A stretch of DNA of 36,760 bases from Bacteroidota bacterium (GTDB lineage: Bacteria; Bacteroidota; Bacteroidia; Chitinophagales; Chitinophagaceae): contig JABDFW010000028.1 in the NCBI GenBank assembly GCA_013286305.1, positions 1-36,760 on the forward strand. The letters run 5' to 3'. The notes beneath the pieces are model-generated. The model made no database searches and was not told the origin of the DNA. It saw nothing but the letters and a program-made list of their open reading frames with translations. Made by a program: the position numbers and the translations under genes. This document shows, piece by piece, positions 16,193 through 24,152 of the stretch; within the stretch, counting starts at the first letter, position 1, and each line of letters begins with the position of its first letter.

Positions 16193-16840
16193 TCACAAGT
16201 GTTTGAGTTTAGAAATAACCGCTTTGGGGTTGTCCGATTTAAAAACAGTGTTCCCTGCAACAAGCACGTCTGCACCACAATGCACTACAGGCGCCGCATT
16301 TTCTAATGTAATACCGCCGTCAACCTCAATCAACACATTCACAACCTTTTCTTTTATCAAACGCTTTAATTCGCGGATCTTATCAATAGTATGGCTAATA
16401 AATTTTTGGCCGCCAAAGCCGGGGTTTACGCTCATTATAAGCACAATATCAACGTCATGCAAAATGTCGGCCAGCAGCAAAACGGGTGTATGGGGGTTTA
16501 TGGCTACGCCTGCCTTCATACCCAGGCTTTTTATTTGCTCAATATTCCTGTGCAGGTGCGGACATACTTCGTAGTGAACAGTTAAGTGATCGGCACCGGC
16601 ATTTTTAAAATCCTGTGCGTATTTGCCGGGCTCTTCAATCATCAGGTGTACGTCGCAGGGCTTACTGGTGGCTTTGCGTATATGTTCAACAATAGGTAAC
16701 CCAAAACTTATATTTGGCACAAAACGGCCATCCATTACATCCAGGTGAAACCAATCAGCTTCGCTGTTGTTTACCATATCACATTCTTCCTGCAACCGCA
16801 AAAAATTTGAAGCAAGAAAAGAAGGAGCTACAAGAGGCAT
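16193..16840 (-). CDS. rpe: Ribulose-phosphate 3-epimerase
   Basis: 215 residues, the usual length for this cytoplasmic enzyme, which interconverts D-ribulose 5-phosphate and D-xylulose 5-phosphate in the pentose phosphate pathway. The barrel starts APSFLASNFLRL. Active-site blocks are DWFHLDVMDGRFVPN (metal His and Asp), DVHLMIEEP (His and Met), LIMSVNPGFGGQKF (phosphate loop) and VDGGITLENA, followed by ADVLVAGNTVF (second phosphate contact). All expected catalytic residues are present. It sits 58 bases downstream of the Lrp/AsnC gene on the same strand, which may be its leader cistron. Confidence 0.96.
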   Translation of the reverse strand: MPLVAPSFLASNFLRLQEECDMVNNSEADWFHLDVMDGRFVPNISFGLPIVEHIRKATSKPCDVHLMIEEPGKYAQDFKNAGADHLTVHYEVCPHLHRNIEQIKSLGMKAGVAINPHTPVLLLADILHDVDIVLIMSVNPGFGGQKFISHTIDKIRELKRLIKEKVVNVLIEVDGGITLENAAPVVHCGADVLVAGNTVFKSDNPKAVISKLKHL

Positions 16841-16854
16841 ATATCTTAGTTTAT

Positions 16855-16882
16855 AGTTTGCAGTTAAAAGTTTGTAGTTAAA
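16855..16882. repeat. 14-nt tandem repeat, two copies
   Basis: AGTTTGYAGTTAAA occurs at 16855-16868 and 16869-16882 between the Lrp/AsnC and rpe genes. It is short and near-perfect, probably a slippage product. Confidence 0.55.
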
Positions 16883-16898
16883 AGGCTGATCAAACGTT

Positions 16899-17366
16899 TT
16901 ATATGCTAACCAATACGTTCCTGGTAAGGCTTTCTTCCAGTGAAATAAACGTTTCAGTCCGTTCTATCCCTTTTATCTTCTGCAGTTCGTCATGCAATAC
17001 AGAGCGCAGTTGCTGAATATCTTTACAAACAATTTCAGCAAACATACTGTAATTGCCTGTTGTATAATTAAGACGCACTATTTCAGGTATCTTTTTTAAC
17101 TCCCTGGCAACGGTATCGTATAACGAGCTTTTTTCCAAATAAATACCAATAAATGCAATTACATCATACCCCAATTGTTTCAGGTCTACACTTAATTTAG
17201 TACCTTTAACCACACCAATTTCTTCCAGTTTTTTAATGCGTACATGAATGGTGCCACCCGATACAAATAATTTTTTACCAAGATCGGCGTACGATATCCC
17301 TGCGTTTTCCATCATTTCCTGTATTATCTGCAGATCCAGTTTATCTAAATTAAGTTTAGCATTCAT
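16899..17366 (-). CDS. Lrp/AsnC-family transcriptional regulator
   Basis: 155 residues, standard for the family. An N-terminal winged HTH (LDKLDLQIIQEMMENAGISYADLGKKLFVSGGTIHVRIKKLEEIGVVKG, about 8-56) is followed by the RAM ligand-binding domain (VIAFIGIYLEKSS to RNVLVSI). These proteins form octamers and respond to amino acids or related effectors. The target set is unknown; it is likely to act on its own promoter and perhaps on rpe. ATG 17366 is used. The region upstream (17367-17512) is shared with a divergent promoter for the RNA gene. Confidence 0.93.
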   Translation of the reverse strand: MNAKLNLDKLDLQIIQEMMENAGISYADLGKKLFVSGGTIHVRIKKLEEIGVVKGTKLSVDLKQLGYDVIAFIGIYLEKSSLYDTVARELKKIPEIVRLNYTTGNYSMFAEIVCKDIQQLRSVLHDELQKIKGIERTETFISLEESLTRNVLVSI

Positions 17367-17449
17367 TTTTGGCTATTTATTAGAAATAATATTAATAAAG
17401 GTGTAATTTAATGGATAATTTCTATATTTTTAAAAAAATTATTGAAATA

Positions 17450-17482
17450 TTTGCAATGATCAATATTTTTTTTATAATATTG
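17450..17482 (+). promoter_or_regulatory. Promoter-like sequence upstream of the tRNA-like RNA
   Basis: TTTG (17450-17453), a 21-nt spacer and TAATATTG (17475-17482) match TTTG-N19-21-TAnnTTTG with one mismatch. Transcription would start about 17489, some 24 nt ahead of the folded RNA. Confidence 0.45.
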
Positions 17483-17512
17483 CAGCCGCAAATGTAAAAT
17501 AGTTCTTTACAC

Positions 17513-17683
17513 TGTGGGGTGATGAAATCTTGGCAGACATGCCCTCTCGTCTCGGGGGTGGGGATAACAGGATAAAGTAAAGCATAGAGTCGACCATACC
17601 ACCAGTTAGGCCGACCGGGGTTGACCACCAGACTTTGTGCTCTATCTAACTGCCCCGTGTAGGTTCGACCCCTACCCCTACAG
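17513..17683 (+). ncRNA. tRNA-like structured RNA, class II (Leu-type) with a 100-nt variable region
   Basis: The ends pair as an acceptor stem (TGTGGGG 17513-17519 / CCCTACA 17676-17682, one wobble), with G17683 in the discriminator place and no encoded CCA. Next come T8, a 3-bp D stem (ATG 17522-17524 / CAT 17538-17540) with GG in its loop, a 5-bp anticodon-like stem (CCCTC 17542-17546 / GGGGG 17554-17558) and a T arm (GTAGG, loop TTCGACC, CCTAC; 17659-17675). The D and T arms are typical of tRNA-Leu. The anticodon-like loop (TCGTCTC) has C instead of U33 and would read GTC, not a Leu anticodon. The variable region (17559-17658) can pair GGGG/CCCC, ATAGAG (17584-17589)/CTCTAT (17640-17645), TCGACC/GGTTGA and CAGTTAG (17603-17609)/CTAACTG (17646-17652), the last crossing the second. 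A terminator follows. Confidence 0.62.
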
Positions 17684-17689
17684 CAACAA

Positions 17690-17736
17690 AAAGCCTTAAA
17701 ACGTTTTATATAAATGTTTTGAGGCTTTGTTTATTT
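17690..17736 (+). terminator. Intrinsic terminator of the tRNA-like RNA
   Basis: A 13-bp stem (AAAGCCTTAAAAC 17690-17702 with GTTTTGAGGCTTT 17716-17728, one T-G wobble) and a 13-nt loop are followed by GTTTATTTAT. It ends just 7 nt after the RNA, which supports a dedicated transcript. Confidence 0.8.
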
Positions 17737-17863
17737 ATAACAGGACTTCACATAAACATAAAAAGCGCATTCACAGTTATCCAGGTGTTTCAAAAATTGC
17801 TTTCTCAATTATATTCATTACTTATTATATTTAATATTGAGAGACGGATATCACTGTCCAGAT

Positions 17864-20743
17864 ATGAAGAAGCTATACTACCTTTTTATTTTTATCCTGT
17901 TGCCATTTTGCAGCCATACCCAACCCCTGCAACAAATTGCGCATCCGCCATCAAAAGAAATATATGACCTGCTTGTTGATAAGAAAGGTTTTTTATGGCT
18001 CGCCCATGACCTGGGTGTAAGCAGGTACGATGGTATTAGTTTCACCAGTTTTTCAAACCCGGCCCAAACAGCCATTAGCATGACTGACCTGGTACAAGAT
18101 AATTATGGGCGTATATGGTGCCATAATTTTAACGGGCAGATATTTTATATACAGGATGACAAAATGGTATATTTAAAGGAGTATGATTTTAGAAATGAAA
18201 CTCGTTTCCCAAGGTTAGTACTGTATGGTGACGAAATTGTAATAACCAGTGCAAAAGGTTTATTTTTTTGTAATACTACAACATTAAAATGTCACTACCT
18301 TTTATTTGGGAGTATCAAATATTCATTTAGCAGCGGAACTACATCTTTATCTATCATAAACGATACAATTCTTGCTTATGGGTTCTACAAATGGTATATA
18401 TATACAAAAAGTGGCGGCATTCAAATTTTGGAACCTCATGATTTGCTTCTACCGGAGCAATTAAGCACCGCGGCCGTATTACAGCCAAAAACATTTGGTA
18501 AGATCGCTGTAATGATAGACAATAAAGCAAGCTTGTTGTATGGAGTTACACTTATAAATGGAAACCTGAAAGTTGTGTTTAAAAAAAATATTGGTTCGTA
18601 TATTAATACCATAAGCTTTATTGATAATCAGCTTTGGATAAACACCCTAACCCAAAGTTTTAACCTTGATAGCAACAAAACGATTAATGGGCACAATATA
18701 ACGGCCCAGGTGTATGACAGAGAGGGCAATAAGTGGATAAGCAGCCTTACGCACGGCTTATTATTTTCTCCCCGAACCACTGCAGGATGGAAAATAATAC
18801 AACCAATCGCTACCGACAGCAACGATTATGTGAGGTCTATTCAAAAGATAAAAGGGGGGTTTGTTATAGGCAGTCAATATGGAAAATTAGCAATAACCGG
18901 TACCGGTGTCAGCGCAAAAAACAATGTAGCTTACACCATTCCGCCTGCGCCGGGCAATGGAACCATTGAAAATATACAAGCGCCTGACAATATTAATTGC
19001 TTTATTGAAACTTCTGTCAAGCTATTTATATTAAATAAACTCAGCAGAAGGCTTTTGTGCATTGATAGTTCTTTTGTTGTAAAAGACATTACCTTAAATA
19101 GCAGTTATGCTTATATGGCGACTGCCGGCGGCCTGTTGAAAGAAGATCTGTCAAGTTTTGGGCTTAAGAGTATGGCAATGCCACATAACCTGTTCTCTAT
19201 AAAAGACAGTATGGTTATTTTGAGTGGCAAATTCAGCTATCTTAAAAAAATGCAGCGTTGCCGCGCTGTTAGCTTTGATGCATCTACCAACAGTTTATTA
19301 GTTTCTTTTACAGATGGTTTACAGAGGTTAAAAGATAATCAGCTTACTTATATTTTATATAATGGCCAGCCCTTATATGTTTCATCCATGGCGCGTTATG
19401 GCAAAAAAATTTATGCGGGCAGTTTTAACAACGGCTTATTTGAAATAGACTCTTTTACGGTAAAGAAAATAGCAAACGATGCTGAATCGCCTTTAGATGC
19501 CATTGTAAAAATAAAATGTTGCAATAATCATATCTGGATATTCCGTACACATGATATTGAAGTGCTGGATGCTGATAAGGATGAATTTGTAAACAATATA
19601 CCCCCCCTGCCTGTAGATGCCACTGATGTAACTGATGTTGAGGAAGACAGCAGCAATATATACCTGGCATCGCACCAGGGGCTATACACAATACCTTTAG
19701 CTGAAAAAGCGGAGATCGTAAAAACCGACCCTTCCTTACTCTATTTGCTTATAAACAATACGGATACAGTTTATAATGATGGCATTACCTTGCAAAGCAA
19801 TAAAAACAACCTGCTTTTCAGGCTGGCAATACCCTTTTATGAAAATGCAGAGCAACTGCATTTTAAATACAGGCTGCTGAGTGGCAACAATACTACAGGC
19901 AAAATTTGGTATTATACTCAGGATGCCCAGCGGGATATTCAGTTCAATGCACTAAAACCAGGTAGTTATGGCTTAGAAATAATTGCTGTAAAAAGCAATG
20001 AAGTTATCAGTAATAAGCCGTTGCAATATCATTTTACTATTCAGCAGCCGTGGTTTAATACATGGTGGTTTTATGCCTGCATTTTATTTTTTACCGCGGC
20101 CGCATTTTTTGCTTTATACCAGTACCGGTTAAGGCAGGTATTTAAAATTGAGCGCATACGCAGAAAAATATCCAACGACCTGCATGATGATATTGGCTCA
20201 ACATTAAGCAGCATTAATGTGTATAGCCAGCTCGCCAGGAGCGGGAAGGATAACAGGGAATATATTGATACTATTCAAACCAATACCGTAGGTATTATTA
20301 ACAGCCTGGACGACCTGGTATGGAATATAAACCCAAAAAACGATATTCTAAAGCAGTTATTGGGCCGCATGCAGTTGTTTGCAGAGCCCTTACTGGAAGA
20401 AAATAATATAGAATGTATTTTTAAAGTAAAAGCAGGCAAAGACAATATACTTGTTTCGCCGGCCAAGCGTGCCAATATTTACCTTTTATTTAAAGAGGCC
20501 ATCAATAATGTTTTAAAGCATTCGGGGTGCAGTGTATGCAGCATATACATCATTCAAAAAGGTAAAATGTTCCGGTTAACGGTAAAAGATAATGGCAGGG
20601 GGTTTAATACAAACAATATCAATACACACAGAAATGGCCTTCGCAGCATGGGCGAAAGGGCAAAAGATATAAAAGGCAGCATTGTTATTAAAAGCACCGC
20701 CGGAAATGGTACTGAAATAAAATTAAATTGTTACCTGAAATAG
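17864..20743 (+). CDS. Two-component sensor: beta-propeller, Y_Y_Y domain and histidine kinase
   Basis: 959 residues from ATG 17864 (signal MKKLYYLFIFILLPFCSHTQ); the TTG at 17837 is less likely. The periplasmic part has propeller blades of the two-component-regulator type (DKKGFLWLAHDLGVSRYDG, DNYGRIWCHNF, REGNKWISSLTHGLLF), then a Y_Y_Y domain (LHFKYRLLSGN, GSYGLEIIAVKS) and one membrane helix (WFYACILFFTAAAFFALY). The kinase core has the HisKA_3-type box SNDLHDDIGSTLSS (H774), N box FKEAINNVLKHS, VKDNGRGFN and NGLRSMGERA. It has no fused AraC or receiver domain and no adjacent response regulator, so it is an orphan kinase of LytS/NarX style. A partner elsewhere is expected. The RNA gene precedes it on the same strand but is cut off by its own terminator. 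Confidence 0.93.
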   Translation: MKKLYYLFIFILLPFCSHTQPLQQIAHPPSKEIYDLLVDKKGFLWLAHDLGVSRYDGISFTSFSNPAQTAISMTDLVQDNYGRIWCHNFNGQIFYIQDDKMVYLKEYDFRNETRFPRLVLYGDEIVITSAKGLFFCNTTTLKCHYLLFGSIKYSFSSGTTSLSIINDTILAYGFYKWYIYTKSGGIQILEPHDLLLPEQLSTAAVLQPKTFGKIAVMIDNKASLLYGVTLINGNLKVVFKKNIGSYINTISFIDNQLWINTLTQSFNLDSNKTINGHNITAQVYDREGNKWISSLTHGLLFSPRTTAGWKIIQPIATDSNDYVRSIQKIKGGFVIGSQYGKLAITGTGVSAKNNVAYTIPPAPGNGTIENIQAPDNINCFIETSVKLFILNKLSRRLLCIDSSFVVKDITLNSSYAYMATAGGLLKEDLSSFGLKSMAMPHNLFSIKDSMVILSGKFSYLKKMQRCRAVSFDASTNSLLVSFTDGLQRLKDNQLTYILYNGQPLYVSSMARYGKKIYAGSFNNGLFEIDSFTVKKIANDAESPLDAIVKIKCCNNHIWIFRTHDIEVLDADKDEFVNNIPPLPVDATDVTDVEEDSSNIYLASHQGLYTIPLAEKAEIVKTDPSLLYLLINNTDTVYNDGITLQSNKNNLLFRLAIPFYENAEQLHFKYRLLSGNNTTGKIWYYTQDAQRDIQFNALKPGSYGLEIIAVKSNEVISNKPLQYHFTIQQPWFNTWWFYACILFFTAAAFFALYQYRLRQVFKIERIRRKISNDLHDDIGSTLSSINVYSQLARSGKDNREYIDTIQTNTVGIINSLDDLVWNINPKNDILKQLLGRMQLFAEPLLEENNIECIFKVKAGKDNILVSPAKRANIYLLFKEAINNVLKHSGCSVCSIYIIQKGKMFRLTVKDNGRGFNTNNINTHRNGLRSMGERAKDIKGSIVIKSTAGNGTEIKLNCYLK

Positions 20744-20760
20744 CGGTTTTGCTGCTTGAT

Positions 20761-21876
20761 TTAACTGTTCAGCATAAGGGGCATTACAAGCATTAACAAG
20801 TCTTCGCCCTCACTTTCTTCAGTTGGCTTTATAATACCTGCTTTTGTGGGAGTAGAAAGTTCAACTTTTACTTCTTCGCTTTCGGCAGCATTCAGCATCT
20901 CTATTAAGAATTTTGCATTAAAGGCTATCTGAAGGTTTTCACCATCATATTGGCAATTCATTCGCTCATTCCCCTCAAAACTAAAATCAACATCCTGTGC
21001 TGCAAGCTGCAGTTCGCTGCCCGATATATTTAATGCAACCTGGTTAGTGCTTTTATTGCTGAATATGCTAACACGGCGTAAGGCGCTCTGAAAATCGTTC
21101 TTATTTACCACCAGCTTATAGGGGTTATCGGTGGGGATAACTACCTTATAATCAGGAAAACGGGCATCAATTAACCGGCAAATAAGCCTTGTTGAGCCAT
21201 GCGTGACAAAAAGATGATTGCTGTTGTAACTTATGGTTAACCCGTCGTCATTTTGGGGCAAGGCATTTTTTAACAGATTAAGAGGCTTTTTAGGAACAAT
21301 AAAACTATCTGTTTTGGGGCAACTTACATCAGTAAGTTTGTATCGTACCAGGCGGTGCGCATCAGTTGCCACAAATTGCAGGCTATTGGGCGTTAATTCA
21401 AAAAACACACCCGTCATAGCGGGCCGCAAATCGTCGTTGCTTACAGCAAATAGAGTTTTATTAATACCGGTTACCAAACCATTACTGGTCATTACAAAGC
21501 TGTTGGTATCGTCGGCAACGGGTTCTTTCGGGAAGTTATCAGGATTCTCGCCCATCACTTTATACTTACCGTTGTCACTCGTTATCTCAACGCCAAAATT
21601 CTTATCTATATTAAAAGTAAGCGGCTGGTCAGATGTGTTTTTAAGTGCATCCATAAGTATCTTTGCGGGGATACATACTTTGCCGTTATCCTTACTTTCA
21701 ACATCCATTTGTACCTGCATAACAGTTTCCAGGTCTGTAGCCACCACGGTCAATTTCTTATCCCGTATATCAAATAAAAAATCTTCTAATATTGGCAAAA
21801 CAGTATTTGCATTTATAACACCATTTATCTGCTGCAGATGCTTTAGTAAGGCTGAGGACGAAACAATAAATTTCAT
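20761..21876 (-). CDS. dnaN: DNA polymerase III beta subunit (sliding clamp)
   Basis: 371 residues from ATG 21876 (MKFIVSSSALLKHLQQINGV), slightly longer than the 366 of E. coli. It forms the ring-shaped clamp that tethers polymerase III to DNA. The three clamp folds are visible: NTVLPILEDFLFDIRDKKLTVVATDLE (domain 1), TDAHRLVRYKLTDVSCP (domain 2) and NPYKLVVNKNDFQSALRRVSIFSNKSTNQV with the terminal MPLMLNS (domain 3), whose end closely matches the usual VMPMRL. No dnaA or gyrB is adjacent, which is usual in Bacteroidota. It is downstream of a receiver-domain gene on the same strand and convergent with the propeller kinase gene. Confidence 0.97.
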   Translation of the reverse strand: MKFIVSSSALLKHLQQINGVINANTVLPILEDFLFDIRDKKLTVVATDLETVMQVQMDVESKDNGKVCIPAKILMDALKNTSDQPLTFNIDKNFGVEITSDNGKYKVMGENPDNFPKEPVADDTNSFVMTSNGLVTGINKTLFAVSNDDLRPAMTGVFFELTPNSLQFVATDAHRLVRYKLTDVSCPKTDSFIVPKKPLNLLKNALPQNDDGLTISYNSNHLFVTHGSTRLICRLIDARFPDYKVVIPTDNPYKLVVNKNDFQSALRRVSIFSNKSTNQVALNISGSELQLAAQDVDFSFEGNERMNCQYDGENLQIAFNAKFLIEMLNAAESEEVKVELSTPTKAGIIKPTEESEGEDLLMLVMPLMLNS

Positions 21877-21996
21877 AAGTAAACTTAATTTGCTGTTGGG
21901 CAACAAACCTACTGTAAAATGTTAATATTCCGCAATTATGGTTTTAGCTTACTTGTTTATTAACAGCCAAATGTTAATTAGTTGTGCAGGAAAGAA

Positions 21997-22407
21997 TTAA
22001 TTGGATTGTATAGTGGAGAGGATTTGACGGAATTTCTCCCGTAAAACAGGTTTTACAATGTATCCTGTAACTGTGTCATAATTTCTCGATTTGCTTACAT
22101 CAAATTCATCAACCGACGAGCTAACTACGTAAATAATTACCGGTTTTTTTAGGTTATCTTTCAAATTCCCGTACGCGTCAAGAAATTCCCAACCGTTCAT
22201 TATTGGCATGTTCACATCAAGAAAAATAACGTCAGGCAAAAAATTTTGATTTTTACTATTGATTTTCAAATAGTTAATGGCATCTTCACCATTGGAGCAA
22301 ACAAGTATGTTGCCGGCAAACCCGGTAGCTTCAATTGTCTTCCGGGCGGCGAACTGGTAAATACGGTCGTCGTCAATTAGCAGGATGCGTAATTTATGCT
22401 GTTCCAT
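21997..22407 (-). CDS. Single-domain response regulator (CheY-like)
   Basis: 136 residues from ATG 22407; the frame opens at TTG 22422. It is a bare receiver domain: acidic pair in ILLIDDDRIYQF, phosphoacceptor Asp in VIFLDVNMPIMNG, Ser/Thr switch in YVVSSSVDEFD and Lys in IVKPVLREKF. There is no output domain, so it works through protein contacts or as a phosphorelay sink. It is divergent from recX and 120 bases upstream of dnaN on the same strand; a functional tie to dnaN is not implied. The partner kinase is unknown. Confidence 0.92.
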   Translation of the reverse strand: MEQHKLRILLIDDDRIYQFAARKTIEATGFAGNILVCSNGEDAINYLKINSKNQNFLPDVIFLDVNMPIMNGWEFLDAYGNLKDNLKKPVIIYVVSSSVDEFDVSKSRNYDTVTGYIVKPVLREKFRQILSTIQSN

Positions 22408-22492
22408 GGGTACGAGAGGCAAAAGTAGATATTTTACGTAAAAAAAGGGGTTTAGCCCGATTAAACAAAACTTAATACATTAAATTTAATAA

Positions 22493-22972
22493 GTGGGAAA
22501 TTCAGTACAAACAGGCATTGAAGCTGCTTTTCAAAAGATAAAGCATTATTGCGCTTACCAGGAACGAAGCCATTTTGAGGTAAAAGAAAAACTATATAGC
22601 CTGGGCTTGTATAAAATACAGGTGGAAACGTTACTCTCCCGGCTTATTGAGGAAAATTACCTGAACGAGGAACGCTTCGCAAAACAATTTGCCAGGGGCA
22701 AATTCGGTTTAAAAAAATGGGGTAGAATAAAGATAAAATACGAACTGAAGCTAAAAAAAGTAAGTGATGCAAATATTAAAAATGCATTAAAAGAGATTGG
22801 CCTGGAAGACTACCTTGCAACCTTAAACAAGCTTGCTGCCGGTAAATGGGCTGCCATTGGTAAAGAAAATTATATTGCAAGGCAATCTAAAACAATGAAT
22901 TACCTTCTTCAAAAAGGTTATGAGGCTACATTGGCTCAACAGGCAATTAAACTAATTACCCAAAAGGATTGA
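22493..22972 (+). CDS. recX: Regulatory protein RecX
   Basis: 159 residues from GTG 22493; an in-frame TAA lies directly before it, and no upstream ATG is possible. RecX binds RecA filaments and limits recombination activity. Three-helix RecX repeats are visible: YCAYQERSHFEVKEKLYSLGL, IEENYLNEERFAKQFARGKFGLKKWGRIKIKYELKLKKVS and a C-terminal third (NYLLQKGYEATLAQQAIKLI). KYELKLKKVSDANIKNALKEI fits the R(x)L(x)(x)KG(x)(x)(x) region. recA is not nearby. It is divergent from the receiver gene across an 85-nt gap. Confidence 0.88.
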   Translation: MGNSVQTGIEAAFQKIKHYCAYQERSHFEVKEKLYSLGLYKIQVETLLSRLIEENYLNEERFAKQFARGKFGLKKWGRIKIKYELKLKKVSDANIKNALKEIGLEDYLATLNKLAAGKWAAIGKENYIARQSKTMNYLLQKGYEATLAQQAIKLITQKD

Positions 22973-23047
22973 CAGCCTCACGCCTGGGCAATCAGTGCCG
23001 GGTTTATTGAAACAAACTGTTTCTTTGTTAAATCAAACATTGCCATC

Positions 23048-24136
23048 ATGGAAGAAAAGCAATTGTATTACAGCGATTATTTAGGTTTAAATAAGATACT
23101 CAACAGCCAGCAACCTGTTAGCTATACAGGTGGCCATATTCCCGCGCATGACGAAATGTTATTTATTATTATTCACCAGTCGTACGAATTATGGTTTAAG
23201 CAAATATTGTTTGAGCTGGAGTATGTGATGCAGGTTTTTGCCAAAGAAAAAATAAATGACAACTCAGAAGACCTGAACCTTGTAAGACACCGCCTTAACA
23301 GGGTAATACGCATATTAGAATTACTAAACCAGCAGGTGCATATTTTAGATACGATGACGCCGCTTGATTTTTTGGAATTCAGGAACCTGTTAACCCCTTC
23401 TTCAGGCTTTCAAAGCAAGCAGTTTAGGCTTATTGAAGCCAGGCTGGGCCTGGAAATGCAAAACCGCCACGGGCATGATTATTATAAAAGAGTAAATGCC
23501 GGTGGTTTTACCCAGCAAGATTATAGCGAGATAAATAAAATTGAAAATGAAGAAACCCTTTTGCAACGCATAAACAGGTGGCTTGAGCGCATGCCTTTTT
23601 TTGAAAGTAGTTTTTGGCAATCTTATAAACCAGGGGAACCGGGAGAAAAAGGTGATCATGATTTTTGGGATGATTATCGTACTGTTTATAAACAAAGCCT
23701 AACCGAAAGAGAAAGCAATAAAATAAATGATTTTGACTATGTATTTTTTGAAAAGAAAAACATACTTTATACTGAAGACCAACTGGCAATGTTGCGAAAC
23801 AGTTTTACCCCAAAAGCACTTCGCTCAGCGCTTTTTATAATGCTTTACAGGGATTTCCCTGTATTCCAGGCTTCCTACCAGGTGCTGGACGCATTAATAG
23901 AAATAGATAATATGTTAAGCAACTGGCGGCACAAGCATTTTATTATGGTAAGGCGCATGATTGGTATGCGCGTAGGTACAGGTAATACCACCGGTGCGGG
24001 TTATCTTGAAGGCGCATTAAGCAAACACTATATTTATAAAGACTTATCGGGCTTATCCACCTATTTAATTGAAAGAAGAAGCCTGCCCAAATTGCCGGAT
24101 GAACTTATAAGGCATTTAAGCTTTAATATATATTAG
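23048..24136 (+). CDS. kynA: Tryptophan 2,3-dioxygenase
   Basis: 362 residues, cytoplasmic haem enzyme. It opens the indole ring of L-tryptophan to N-formylkynurenine, the first step of kynurenine catabolism. Recognisable blocks are PAHDEMLFIIIHQSYELWFKQILFELE (about 32-58, distal His and substrate contacts) and MTPLDFLEFRNLLTPSSGFQS (98-118). The C-terminal WRHKHFIMVRRMIGMRVGTGNTTGAGYL carries the haem His and the GTGxT substrate loop. No other kynurenine-pathway gene is adjacent. A dyad GAAACA-AAC-TGTTTC (23009-23023) lies 25 nt upstream and may be an operator. Confidence 0.93.
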   Translation: MEEKQLYYSDYLGLNKILNSQQPVSYTGGHIPAHDEMLFIIIHQSYELWFKQILFELEYVMQVFAKEKINDNSEDLNLVRHRLNRVIRILELLNQQVHILDTMTPLDFLEFRNLLTPSSGFQSKQFRLIEARLGLEMQNRHGHDYYKRVNAGGFTQQDYSEINKIENEETLLQRINRWLERMPFFESSFWQSYKPGEPGEKGDHDFWDDYRTVYKQSLTERESNKINDFDYVFFEKKNILYTEDQLAMLRNSFTPKALRSALFIMLYRDFPVFQASYQVLDALIEIDNMLSNWRHKHFIMVRRMIGMRVGTGNTTGAGYLEGALSKHYIYKDLSGLSTYLIERRSLPKLPDELIRHLSFNIY

Positions 24137-24152
24137 AACGGTGATCAAGGTT

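Noticed and set aside
17513-17683. Functional tRNA (anticodon GTC), tmRNA or group I intron-split tRNA
   Set aside because: The anticodon-like loop lacks U33 and the variable region is too long for a tRNA. No tag reading frame or tmRNA ends are visible. The 100-nt insert is too short for a group I intron and lies in the variable region, not the anticodon loop.
17719-17967. 82-codon ORF overlapping the start of the propeller kinase
   Set aside because: It overlaps the terminator and the kinase start in another frame and has no recognisable domain; it is best explained as a chance frame.
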